This document shows positions 1 through 8,097 of a stretch of 64,000 bases of DNA, piece by piece. The position numbers and the translations under genes were made by a program. The DNA lies in NCBI RefSeq assembly GCF_014643835.1, contig NZ_BMKD01000007.1, positions 186,001 to 250,000 of the forward strand. The letters run 5' to 3'. Under the pieces are notes generated by a model that worked only from the letters and a program-made list of their open reading frames with translations, was not told the DNA's origin and made no database searches. Source of the DNA: Mucilaginibacter rubeus (GTDB lineage: Bacteria; Bacteroidota; Bacteroidia; Sphingobacteriales; Sphingobacteriaceae). Position 1 is the stretch's first letter. Each line of letters begins with the position of its first letter.

Positions 1-1
1 T

Positions 2-691
2 ATTTACCAGCGAAGGATGCTAAAAAACCAGGCGGAGCTACGCGCCATGCATGATGCACGGCAAACAGATTTAATGAACGCTGTTTTTGAAACCCAGGAA
101 AGTGAACGCAGGCGGCTGGCCGAAGACCTGCACGACAGCGTAGGCCAGGTGCTTTCGGCAATCAAGCTTAACCTGCACCGGCTGGACAAAAATTGCGTGA
201 GCGAGGTAAGCCAGCCCCTGCTAATAGACACCCGTAAACTGGCCGATGAGTGCATCCAGGAGATCAGGAACATTATACAAAATGTGCTGCCCCCTATACT
301 TACCGACTATGGACTACTGATTGCCGTCGAGGCGCTGTGTACCAAGGTGGAAAACAACACCCATATCAAAGTTAATTTCACTAAAAATTTTGCCGATAAG
401 CGCTTCTCTAATGAAATTGAACTGGCATTGTACCGCATAGCCCAGGAGTTGTTTGGTAATGCTATCAAACACTCGGAAGCTACGGTGATAAACCTTAATA
501 TGGCCTTACAAGCCGGTTACCTCATTATGGAGTTTAAGGATAACGGCAAAGGCTTTAATATGGGCGATGTTAAGCAGGGCTTTGGTCTTAAAAATTTACA
601 AAGCCGCGTGCAACTCATTAATGGCGAAATAAATACGTACAGCAAACCGCTTAGCGGGGCAATCACTATCATTAAATTAAAAGTAGCATAG
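2..691 (+). CDS. NarL-family sensor histidine kinase, 5' partial
   Basis: This is the C-terminal part of a two-component sensor kinase. The reading frame is open back to the first base of the window, so the ATG at 17 is probably internal and the sensor region lies upstream. It shows a HisKA_3 dimerisation/phosphoacceptor motif (RRRLAEDLHDSVGQ; the His precedes Asp-Ser) followed by a HATPase_c domain with an N box (AQELFGNAIKHS), a G1 box (EFKDNGKGF) and a G2 box (GFGLKNLQSRV). It is followed after 51 bp by a LuxR-type response regulator on the same strand, its likely phosphorylation partner. The signal sensed cannot be told from the visible part. Confidence 0.9.
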   Translation: MYQRRMLKNQAELRAMHDARQTDLMNAVFETQESERRRLAEDLHDSVGQVLSAIKLNLHRLDKNCVSEVSQPLLIDTRKLADECIQEIRNIIQNVLPPILTDYGLLIAVEALCTKVENNTHIKVNFTKNFADKRFSNEIELALYRIAQELFGNAIKHSEATVINLNMALQAGYLIMEFKDNGKGFNMGDVKQGFGLKNLQSRVQLINGEINTYSKPLSGAITIIKLKVA

Positions 692-742
692 TTAAAATCA
701 ATAGTTTATATTTATTGATAATTTCAATCTTGTTAACAACCT

Positions 743-1399
743 ATGGGGCCAATTAAATTAGGTATAGTAGACGACCATAAAATTTTCAGAAATGGTTTAA
801 AAGCTACCCTTGAAGATTGCGGAGGTTTTGAGCTGGTACTCGAGGCTTCGAACGGCAAAGAGCTGATAGGCTTATTGACCGACAAAACCCCCGATGTTAT
901 ATTGATGGATATTAAAATGCCCGAAATGGACGGCATCCAAACCGCCACCTATGTCCATCAGCATTTTAAGGATATTAAGATCCTTGCGTTATCCATGTTT
1001 AATGAAGACAAATACATTGTGGATATGATGAAGGCCGGAGCATCGGGCTACCTGCTTAAAAATGCCGAACCGGAAGAGATCATCGAAGCTGTATCAACCG
1101 TTTATAACAAAGGTTTTTATTTTAATGAACATCTCTCTATAACGCTCATCAAGCAGCTAGTAGGCAACGATCATGCCGATAATATTCCCAATAACAAAAC
1201 CGACCTTAACGAGCGCGAAATTGAAGTGCTTAAACTGGTTTGCCAGGAATGCTCCAATCAGGAAATAGCTGATAAAATTTTCCTGAGTGTGCGCACAGTT
1301 GAAGGTTACCGCGCAAGGCTGTTCGAAAAAACCGGGTCGAAAAATTTAGTAGGGTTGGTTATTTACGCTATTAAGCGTGGTATTATTAACGTCACGTAA
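743..1399 (+). CDS. LuxR/NarL-type response regulator
   Basis: A two-domain DNA-binding response regulator of 218 residues. The N-terminal receiver domain begins LGIVDDHKIF, with the acidic pair after the first strand, and carries the phospho-acceptor Asp in VILMDIKMPEMDG; the conserved Lys is in GYLLKNAEP. The C-terminal GerE/LuxR helix-turn-helix reads LNEREIEVLKLV followed by SNQEIADKIFLSVRTVEGYR. It sits directly downstream of a NarL-type kinase and probably forms a pair with it. Its targets are not evident. Confidence 0.93.
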   Translation: MGPIKLGIVDDHKIFRNGLKATLEDCGGFELVLEASNGKELIGLLTDKTPDVILMDIKMPEMDGIQTATYVHQHFKDIKILALSMFNEDKYIVDMMKAGASGYLLKNAEPEEIIEAVSTVYNKGFYFNEHLSITLIKQLVGNDHADNIPNNKTDLNEREIEVLKLVCQECSNQEIADKIFLSVRTVEGYRARLFEKTGSKNLVGLVIYAIKRGIINVT

Positions 1400-1426
1400 C
1401 CATTGGTACGAAGCTATAGAAAAGGG

Positions 1427-1465
1427 AACTTTCCGACTTTCGGACTTCCGACGTTGGACTTAGTA
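1427..1465. repeat. Short tandem ACTTTCSG-like repeat
   Basis: Between two convergent genes lies a run of degenerate 7-8 bp units: ACTTTCCG, ACTTTCGG, ACTTCCG, ACGTTGG, ending ACTTAGTA. A similar run ending in the same GACTTAGTA occurs at 45151-45175, so this looks like a dispersed low-complexity intergenic repeat. Function unknown. Confidence 0.5.
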
Positions 1466-1469
1466 ACAA

Positions 1470-2363
1470 CTACGCTGATAACTTTTTATCGCCGGCCAGG
1501 TTGCGCATAAATCTTTTGCGGTAGTTAAGCGGACTCAGGTTCATTTTGGCTTTAAACATTTTATAAAAGTGCGATACATCGCCAAAGCCGCTCTCATAGG
1601 AGATCTCTGAAATAGGCTTATCTGTTTGCACCAGTTGCTGTATGGCATAATTAAGGCGATACTCAATTATAGTTTCCATGAATGTTTTGCGGGTAACTTT
1701 TTTAAAGTATTTGCAAAAAGCGTTCGGGGTCATATTGGCAATACCGGCCGCTTTATCTAATGATACATGTTTTCTGAAATTTTCAACCAGGTAAGCAAAT
1801 ACCGGGTTAATACGCTCACGCTCGGTATTTGAGCGCTCGCCAATAATGCGGTTCTGATCGAGCAGCACGTACTCTTCTGATGAAGCCATACGGTGCAGGA
1901 TCTCGAGCAAACCTATCAGCATCCTGAAATTGCTTTTCTCTTCAACCAGGCTAAGCAGCAGTTTGTTAACCTCGGCACGCGTTTCGCCATAAAATGACAC
2001 TCCGCAACCGCTTTGCTGAAAAAGTTTTTTGATGAGCTGAAGCTCAAATTTGTTAAAAAACTCCTCGCCCAAAAAAGCATCATTAAACTGGATCACCACC
2101 GCGCTTGCCTCGCGAAGCACTGTTTCATTGGGTTCAAGTTTCCAACAATGCGGCAGGTTAGAACCAAGCAACACCAGATCGCCGGACGCAAAATCTTCCA
2201 TGTGGCTGCCAACATAGCGTTTGCCGGTGCCGCTGATGATACACGTTAATTCATATTCTTCATGAAAATGATAAGGGGCATCAAATGCCAGCTTATCAAA
2301 TTTCCGTACCAGAAATGACTGCGTATTTGTAGGTTGAAGAACTTCGTACGACGCTTTTATCAT
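1470..2363 (-). CDS. AraC-family transcriptional regulator with cupin domain
   Basis: A 297-residue regulator. The N-terminal half is a cupin-like sensing domain (YHFHEEYELTCIISG, then GDLVLLGSNLPHCW), and the C-terminal ~100 residues form the double helix-turn-helix of AraC/XylS proteins (SLDKAAGIANMTPNAFCKYFKK and PISEISYESGFGDVSHFYKMFK). It is transcribed away from the phytanoyl-CoA dioxygenase-like gene across a 124-bp intergenic region, an arrangement typical of a regulator and its target. The ligand is unknown; such cupin-AraC proteins often sense sugars or sugar-like molecules. Confidence 0.92.
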   Translation of the reverse strand: MIKASYEVLQPTNTQSFLVRKFDKLAFDAPYHFHEEYELTCIISGTGKRYVGSHMEDFASGDLVLLGSNLPHCWKLEPNETVLREASAVVIQFNDAFLGEEFFNKFELQLIKKLFQQSGCGVSFYGETRAEVNKLLLSLVEEKSNFRMLIGLLEILHRMASSEEYVLLDQNRIIGERSNTERERINPVFAYLVENFRKHVSLDKAAGIANMTPNAFCKYFKKVTRKTFMETIIEYRLNYAIQQLVQTDKPISEISYESGFGDVSHFYKMFKAKMNLSPLNYRKRFMRNLAGDKKLSA

Positions 2364-2460
2364 TGCATATTTTAACGTAAATAAAATTCTAATTCAAATT
2401 ACGGATAAAATCATCCATAAATGTACCATTCATTTCATTTTTTTTCAACTAAAGTTAACC

Positions 2461-2468
2461 TTACTTTG
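2461..2468 (+). promoter_or_regulatory. Putative Bacteroidota -7 box for the PhyH gene
   Basis: TTACTTTG matches the Bacteroidota consensus TAnnTTTG at all but one position and lies 19 bp before the ATG at 2488, in the region shared with the divergent AraC gene. No clear -33 element was found. Confidence 0.35.
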
Positions 2469-2487
2469 AAATATAAACCTAAAAACT

Positions 2488-3309
2488 ATGGATACACAGA
2501 TCGCTCATTTACCGTCACTTGATAATTTTATAAAACTATCCAACCACAATATTAATGAATTTCGTGAAAAAGGCCATACCCTTGTACACGAAGTGCTTAC
2601 AAAAGATGAAATTGCTGCCTATCGCCCCGTAATTGTTGGCGCGGCCGACAGGTACAACACCGAAAAGCGCAAACTGGAAGAGCGCGACACTTATGGTAAA
2701 GCCTTTTTGCAGATCATGAACCTTTGGCAGGTTGATGAAGATGTTAAAACCTTTGTAATGGCCAAACGCCTGGCCAAAATTGCCGCCGACCTCATGGGGG
2801 TTGAAAATGTACGTATCTATCACGACCAGGCACTCTTTAAAGAACCCGGCGGCGGCCCTACCCCATGGCACCAGGACCAGTATTACTGGCCCATCGATAC
2901 CAACAATACGGTAACCCTTTGGATGCCCCTGGTTGATATTGATGTAAACATGGGTATGCTGACTTTTGCCTCGGGTTCATACGTTAATGGCGCTGTATTT
3001 AACCATGAAATTTCTGACGAATCGGAATCGGCGTTTGACAATTATGTGAAAGAGAAAGGATTTGAAATAACCCGCGCCCAAACCATGAAGGCCGGCGATG
3101 CAACCTGGCACCGGGGCTTCACTATTCACAATGCTCCCGGCAATAACTCAGACAAAATGCGCGAGATCATGACCATCATTTATGTAGCCGATGGTGCACG
3201 CGTTACCCCTTACAAAAACGAATGGCAAAAAAATGATCACCATAAATGGCTGATGGGTAAACCAATCGGGGATCTGATTGATTCGGAGTTGAACCCGAAA
3301 GTGCTCTGA
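2488..3309 (+). CDS. Phytanoyl-CoA dioxygenase (PhyH) family protein
   Basis: A 273-residue Fe(II)/2-oxoglutarate-dependent oxygenase of the PhyH family. The iron-binding triad can be read as H128-x-D130 (TPWHQDQYYW) and a distal His near residue 214 (FTIHNAPGNN), with an Arg about 11 residues later suited to binding 2-oxoglutarate. It should hydroxylate a small organic substrate in the cytoplasm; the substrate cannot be deduced. The divergent AraC regulator suggests inducible expression. The gene ends within a dispersed inverted repeat that separates it from the convergent egtD. Confidence 0.88.
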   Translation: MDTQIAHLPSLDNFIKLSNHNINEFREKGHTLVHEVLTKDEIAAYRPVIVGAADRYNTEKRKLEERDTYGKAFLQIMNLWQVDEDVKTFVMAKRLAKIAADLMGVENVRIYHDQALFKEPGGGPTPWHQDQYYWPIDTNNTVTLWMPLVDIDVNMGMLTFASGSYVNGAVFNHEISDESESAFDNYVKEKGFEITRAQTMKAGDATWHRGFTIHNAPGNNSDKMREIMTIIYVADGARVTPYKNEWQKNDHHKWLMGKPIGDLIDSELNPKVL

Positions 3310-3390
3310 CCCCCTCTAAATCTCCCCAAAGGGGGAGACTTTAAAATAGCTGTTAAAAGCCCTCTCCTTTGGAGAGGGTTGGGTGAGGTC
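3308..3390. repeat. Dispersed REP-like double-hairpin element
   Basis: This element exactly fills the gap between two convergent stop codons and is bounded by GACC and GGTC. It holds two hairpins: TCTCCCC/GGGGAGA at 3321-3338 and a perfect 8-bp stem CCCTCTCC/GGAGAGGG with a TTT loop at 3360-3378. The spurious peptide it encodes (SPNPLQRRG type) is one I recognise from many Bacteroidota intergenic regions, so it is probably a multicopy element. It may also act as a bidirectional terminator. Confidence 0.65.
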
Positions 3391-4378
3391 ACGCCGCTAC
3401 CCAAACCGCATCGATAAACCATTTTTTGGTATCAAAAAACTGACCTATCGGTTGAAAGCCTGTGTTTATGGCTATCTGATCGGTTTGCATAAGGGTGAAC
3501 TTTTGGGAGATCTCCATGTAGATGTATTCATCCTTCTTGAAATCTATTTTTTCGTTGCCGATGCTTACCTGCTGATCTTGCAAACTGATGAGGTAGCTTT
3601 TGCACGCCCCGGTTTCAGGATCGTAGGTTGGATAATGTTCAAACTTGCTTATATCAAAATTAGCATGCAGCTCGCGGTTAATGCGGCGTAACAGGTTGAG
3701 ATTAAACTCGCGGGTAATACCATCTTTGTCATTATAAGCAGCAAGGATAACTCGCGGGTCCTTCTTCAGGTCCATGCCAATTAACACCATATCCCCTTCT
3801 GATAGGTTATTCCTTAGCTCACCGCAAAACTCTATGGCCCCATCAAGTGGCATATTGCCAATGTTTGAACCTAAAAACAGCACCACTTTACGCCTTGGCG
3901 AAATAGCGGCGGCCTTTTTCAGCATCTCAAAATATTCGCCATTTAGTCCGGTGATCTTTAAGCCGGGCAAAGTTACGGGCAGGGTTATATTGAGATATGA
4001 TATTACATTATCTGAGATATCAATAGGCAAATAAGTAAAATCAGCTTTTTTATCCAGCAGATATTTAAGCAGGTAAGAGGATTTTGTGGCATCACCAGCA
4101 CCAAGTTCTATCAGGTCAAAAGCATCTCCATCGGCAATCAGCGCATCGCAGATTTCAGCGGTTTTTTCTGAAAATATCTCCAGTTCGCAGTTAGTCGGAT
4201 AGTATTCAGGGCAGTTCATGAGCTCCTGGAACAGCTTATCGCCATTTGCATCATAAAAATACTTTGAATTGAGGTGCTTTGGCTCCGCCTGCAGCCCTGC
4301 TACAACGTCGGCATAAAACTGCCTGTTTTCGGCACTTATGTCACAATTTACGGCTGTGGGTGTAAAGGCTTGGTTCAT
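3389..4378 (-). CDS. egtD: L-histidine N-alpha-methyltransferase EgtD
   Basis: EgtD trimethylates histidine to hercynine using three SAM, the first step of ergothioneine synthesis. The protein has the family start (KYFYDANGDKLFQELMNCPEYYPT), a SAM-binding glycine motif (LIELGAGDATKS), PIDIS, and FLGSNIGN. The late motif YMEISQKF keeps the Glu and Ser that in mycobacterial EgtD hold the histidine substrate. The ATG at 4378 is chosen because the 12 codons upstream begin with TTG and do not resemble the family. It lies 25 bp downstream of egtB as last gene of the operon. A hercynine-type product is well supported; the final thiol is inferred from egtB. Confidence 0.9.
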   Translation of the reverse strand: MNQAFTPTAVNCDISAENRQFYADVVAGLQAEPKHLNSKYFYDANGDKLFQELMNCPEYYPTNCELEIFSEKTAEICDALIADGDAFDLIELGAGDATKSSYLLKYLLDKKADFTYLPIDISDNVISYLNITLPVTLPGLKITGLNGEYFEMLKKAAAISPRRKVVLFLGSNIGNMPLDGAIEFCGELRNNLSEGDMVLIGMDLKKDPRVILAAYNDKDGITREFNLNLLRRINRELHANFDISKFEHYPTYDPETGACKSYLISLQDQQVSIGNEKIDFKKDEYIYMEISQKFTLMQTDQIAINTGFQPIGQFFDTKKWFIDAVWVAA

Positions 4379-4403
4379 AGATGTGGTGATGTTTTGTGTC
4401 AAT

Positions 4404-5555
4404 TTACCTCGCAAGTCTTATGCCAGTAAATTGCCATCGTAAATTTGTCTGAAAAAAATTGCGATATGTTGCACGACTATGACCCGGAGGTGTAACTTCT
4501 GACGCGCCGCGCAAAACTTTCTGGTTAACCATAAACTTGCCATTGTATTCGCCTATGGCACCCGGTGCTTTGGCAAAACCCGGATAAGGAAGGTAGGAAC
4601 TTTCTGTCCACTCCCAGCGGCGACCCCAGTTAAATTTCGAGGATACCGCTTCCCATTCAAATTCGGTTGGCAATCTCAAGCCCTTCCACGAAGCGTAAGC
4701 ATAGGCTTCAAAATAGCTGATATGGGTAACCGGATCTTTCAAATGAAGTGGCTCTAAACCGTGATAGGTATAGTTGTGCCATTCATTATCTATCAAATGC
4801 CAATATAAAGGCGCTTCAACCTTATTGGTTTTTACCCAATCCCAGCCTTCGGCATGCCAGTGCCGGAAATCATGATAACCGCCGCTGTTAATAAACTCCT
4901 GGTATTCGGCATTGGTTACCAGTTTAGGGCTTATTTGATATGCATTGAGATATACTTTATGGCGATTAAGCTCATTATCAAAACAAAAGCCATCGCCGGT
5001 AAAGCCTATTTCATAAATCCCTTCATCCATGCTGATAAAAGCATCATTCCCACCTTCATCAATATGAGGGGCAGTGTAATTTTTATTATAGGCAGGAAAC
5101 AGCGGGTTATGCCCCAGGATGTATTTAATATCCGTCATTAAAAGTTCCTGGTGCTGCTCTTCGTGGTTAAAACCGAGAATAAGGAGTTCTTTAACATCGT
5201 CGCTTACTTCGCCGCATAAAAAGCCCTCCATGGCCTCGTCAACATATTTACGGTAACTGTAAATTTCAATAACCGTTGGGCGGCTCAGATTGCCGCGGTC
5301 GGTACGGATCACGCGTGTGCCTACAGTTTCGTAGTAGCTATTAAAAACGAAGTTATAATCAGGATTATATTCCTTGTAACCCATGAAGTAGGGCTTAAGG
5401 ATAAACGTTTCAAAAAACCAGGTAACGTGCCCGATATGCCATTTAGGCGGACTAACGTCCACCACAGGCTGTACCACATAGTCTTCGGTTTGCAAATACG
5501 AGCAAATTTTTTCTGTACGTTGGCGTACCTCTTTGTACCGGGCTATTAAATCCAT
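4404..5555 (-). CDS. egtB: Ergothioneine-type sulfoxide synthase EgtB
   Basis: A 383-residue non-haem iron enzyme that joins hercynine to a thiol with O2. The N-terminal DinB-like domain supplies the iron ligands: a His in WHIGHVTWFFE and the HxxxH pair in NHEEQHQELL. The C-terminal half is a formylglycine-generating-enzyme/sulfatase-modifying fold (ISPKLVTNAEYQEFI, LRLPTEFEWEAV, ending RWQFTGIRLAR). It lies 5 bp downstream of the transporter gene and upstream of egtD. No egtC amidohydrolase or egtE lyase is in the operon, so the enzyme may use cysteine directly rather than gamma-glutamylcysteine; that point is inference. An ovothiol-type activity is less likely because a separate EgtD is present. 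Confidence 0.9.
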   Translation of the reverse strand: MDLIARYKEVRQRTEKICSYLQTEDYVVQPVVDVSPPKWHIGHVTWFFETFILKPYFMGYKEYNPDYNFVFNSYYETVGTRVIRTDRGNLSRPTVIEIYSYRKYVDEAMEGFLCGEVSDDVKELLILGFNHEEQHQELLMTDIKYILGHNPLFPAYNKNYTAPHIDEGGNDAFISMDEGIYEIGFTGDGFCFDNELNRHKVYLNAYQISPKLVTNAEYQEFINSGGYHDFRHWHAEGWDWVKTNKVEAPLYWHLIDNEWHNYTYHGLEPLHLKDPVTHISYFEAYAYASWKGLRLPTEFEWEAVSSKFNWGRRWEWTESSYLPYPGFAKAPGAIGEYNGKFMVNQKVLRGASEVTPPGHSRATYRNFFQTNLRWQFTGIRLAR

Positions 5556-5560
5556 CGATG

Positions 5561-7132
5561 TTATTTCTTATCCAAAAACTGTTTTAAGTTTGAAATTGTT
5601 TTAATCCCCAATTTCCTGGCCTGCTGCTGCCTCATCATTAAAGCGTAAGCATTGTTAAAACCAATGGGTTTAAGCCATTTAATTTGATATTTACTTTCAA
5701 ACTGTCGCTGTACGTAATTATATGTGCTATCCTTGTTTACCGTTACTTCATTAATTATTTCTGGCGATGCCTGTAAAATGGCCAGCAAGCCCGTCCCCGT
5801 ATATTCCGGGTAAAAATCTATCTGGTTATTGGTTAGCGCGTCAAAGCAAATTTTGGTGCCGCCAAGGCCTGTTTTGGTTGATACCTCATGATCTGTATAA
5901 CCCTTTATCAGCATGCTGTACATATTAGCCAGGATGTATTGTTCACCAAATATCTTTGAACCTATCCGCACTATACCATCGTTCCCGCCCCGTTCCGGTC
6001 GCCATAATTTATTGGCAACCAAAAAATCCTTTGCAACACGTTCGGGGCTTTGGTGAAGATAGTCGGTACGGTAATTTAAAACCGTCATGACTGAATCATT
6101 TATTTTGCCCGAAAGCAGGTTTAATGTCGGCTCAAGGTCAGGAAATTTTTTCAGGACATCATCGCGCACAATTGGCGCCGCATAGTATGGCGGAAAAATG
6201 TGCTTATCATCATCCAGTACAACCAAATCGTAAGCTTTTAACCTGCCATCAGTTGAGTATCCGCTGATCACGTCGAGATGTTTCTCAAACGCAGCTTTAT
6301 ACATTACAGCATCACTGATTACGATAGTATGGATCTTTAAGCCATATTTGCTCCTAAGGCCGAGGTCGCCGTCCTGCCTGCCCATAAACTCGGGCGTAAA
6401 ACCCGCGGTAAGCTTTCCTTCTGATTTTGCCGGGATGATATAGAACAGGCATAAAACAATCAGCAATACCGGAAAAGCATATACCACCCGTTTAAGCTTT
6501 TTAAAGCTGACCTTCTGCACCATCGACAGTAATAAATCAAAAATAACAGCAAGCAAGGCCGAAGGAATCGCCCCCGCCAGGATCATATTGGTATTATTAA
6601 GTGAGATCCCACCGAAAATAAACTCGCCCAAACCACCGGCTGCAATGAGCGAAGCCAGCGTTGCCACACCTACGTTGATCACCGTAGCGGTACGGATGCC
6701 CGCAAATATTACCGGCATAGCCAGGGGCAATTCTACCTTAAACAGTATTTGCCATTTGCTCATCCCCATAGCAACAGCAGCTTCTTTAACAGCCGCATCA
6801 ACCCCTAAAATGCCCGTGTAGGTGTTGCGGATAATGGGTAAAAGTGCATATAGCAATAATGCAACAATGGCTGGCTTAGGACCAATCCCTAAAAGCGGGA
6901 TCATGAAACCAAGCAACGCTATACTGGGAATTGTTTGCAGTACTCCTGCAATCCCTAAAACTATGCCTGATAATTGTTTTTTACGAACAATAAGAATGCC
7001 CAGCGGCAAGCCAACCAATACAGCTATGCACAACGAAATAAAAGTAAGCCCGATATGCTGCAAAGTTTGCTCCTGCAACTTGCCGGCCTGCTGCTGCATA
7101 AACTGCCATAAAGTTTGCTGTTGCTCATTCAT
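5561..7132 (-). CDS. ABC permease fused to circularly permuted betaine-type binding domain
   Basis: A 523-residue membrane protein. Residues 1-235 form an OpuCB/ProW-type permease with an EAA loop (AAVAMGMSKWQILF, about 118-131) and a final transmembrane helix (about 217-234). Residues 240-523 form a glycine-betaine-type periplasmic binding domain, but its two halves are swapped: the segment that normally ends the domain (GRQDGDLGL, GYSTDGRLKAYDL, FPPYYAAPIVR) comes first, and the normal start (IGSKIFGEQYIL, TGLGGTKICF, YPEYTGTGL, GFNNAYAL) comes last. Its position against egtB and its fused architecture resemble the ergothioneine importer EgtU. Likely substrate: a trimethylated histidine (ergothioneine or hercynine) or another betaine. 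It overlaps the ATPase gene by 8 bp. Confidence 0.88.
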   Translation of the reverse strand: MNEQQQTLWQFMQQQAGKLQEQTLQHIGLTFISLCIAVLVGLPLGILIVRKKQLSGIVLGIAGVLQTIPSIALLGFMIPLLGIGPKPAIVALLLYALLPIIRNTYTGILGVDAAVKEAAVAMGMSKWQILFKVELPLAMPVIFAGIRTATVINVGVATLASLIAAGGLGEFIFGGISLNNTNMILAGAIPSALLAVIFDLLLSMVQKVSFKKLKRVVYAFPVLLIVLCLFYIIPAKSEGKLTAGFTPEFMGRQDGDLGLRSKYGLKIHTIVISDAVMYKAAFEKHLDVISGYSTDGRLKAYDLVVLDDDKHIFPPYYAAPIVRDDVLKKFPDLEPTLNLLSGKINDSVMTVLNYRTDYLHQSPERVAKDFLVANKLWRPERGGNDGIVRIGSKIFGEQYILANMYSMLIKGYTDHEVSTKTGLGGTKICFDALTNNQIDFYPEYTGTGLLAILQASPEIINEVTVNKDSTYNYVQRQFESKYQIKWLKPIGFNNAYALMMRQQQARKLGIKTISNLKQFLDKK

Positions 7133-8087
7133 GGGCCTGATGGTTTTTATATTGATAAAAGGCCGTCATCAGTTGTTCAAAGCTTACAGTTTTAACCTGG
7201 TTTTGATCTTTGCTGATATTAATGGTTTCGCCGTTATTAAATTTAAAACTCTCCAGGGCCTCCCACAGGTTAGTACCGGCATCAAAAGATGAGGCTTTCG
7301 CTTCTTTATTTAATTCAGGCAATAATTCCCAAAGATCGATCAGCTTAATGGCCTTAAATTCCAGTTGCAGGCGCTGATGTTTCAGAAAATCCTTTACAAA
7401 ATCATTGACAGGATTAAAAAGCAATTGAGCAGGTGTGCCCGACTGTACAATTTTCCCTTTATCCATCAGGCAGATCCTGTCGCCCAGTTCAAAAGCTTCC
7501 TGTACATCGTGTGTAACCATGATGATGGTTTTGCGCTTCAGCTCATCGAGGGCTTTAAATTCGGCGTGGATCTTCGAGCGGGTAACATTATCCAGCGCAC
7601 CGAAAGGCTCGTCCATCAGCAACACCGGCGGATCCGACACCAATGCTCTGGCCAGGCCAATGCGCTGCTGCTGGCCACCGCTCAGTTCGTTAGGGTAAAT
7701 ATTCAGATACGAAGCATCGAGATGGAGTTTTTCCATTAGTTCGGCCGTGCGCTTTTCAGTTTTCTGTTTATCCCATTTTAACAGATTAGGCACAACAGCG
7801 ATATTTTGAGCAACCGTATAATGCGGAAACAAGCCATTATTTTGCAATACATAGCCAATTCCGCGGCGCAGGATTTCAGGCTGCTGCTCCATGATATTTT
7901 TACCATGAATGTAAATACAGCCCTGGGTTGGCTCAATAAGGCGGTTGATCATTTTTAGCGTGGTGGTTTTACCGCAGCCGCTGGTGCCTAACAAAATGAG
8001 GTTCTCCTGCTCCTCTACCTCGAAAGATACCCCATCAACCGCTTTAACCCCGCCAAAATATTTGCTTACCTTATCAACCTTGATCAT
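7125..8087 (-). CDS. Betaine/ergothioneine-type ABC transporter ATPase
   Basis: A 320-residue ATP-binding subunit of the OpuCA/ProV type (EgtV-like by context). It shows Walker A GTSGCGKTT, the signature LSGGQQQRIGLARAL, Walker B VLLMDEPFGALD and the switch His in MVTHDVQEAF. The C-terminal ~80 residues after the nucleotide-binding domain do not show clear CBS motifs. The ATG at 8087 is preferred to an upstream TTG because it gives the family start MIKVDKVSKYFGG and leaves 10 bp after the reductase stop codon. It energises the fused permease/binding protein encoded next. Confidence 0.9.
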   Translation of the reverse strand: MIKVDKVSKYFGGVKAVDGVSFEVEEQENLILLGTSGCGKTTTLKMINRLIEPTQGCIYIHGKNIMEQQPEILRRGIGYVLQNNGLFPHYTVAQNIAVVPNLLKWDKQKTEKRTAELMEKLHLDASYLNIYPNELSGGQQQRIGLARALVSDPPVLLMDEPFGALDNVTRSKIHAEFKALDELKRKTIIMVTHDVQEAFELGDRICLMDKGKIVQSGTPAQLLFNPVNDFVKDFLKHQRLQLEFKAIKLIDLWELLPELNKEAKASSFDAGTNLWEALESFKFNNGETINISKDQNQVKTVSFEQLMTAFYQYKNHQAHE

Positions 8088-8097
8088 GCGCGCCGGT

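Noticed and set aside
3237-3422. Small minus-strand frame over the REP-like element
   Set aside because: The SPNPLQRRG-type peptide is a translation of the repeat, not a gene.
4379-4414. TTG start for egtD overlapping egtB
   Set aside because: The extra residues do not match the family; the ATG at 4378 does.
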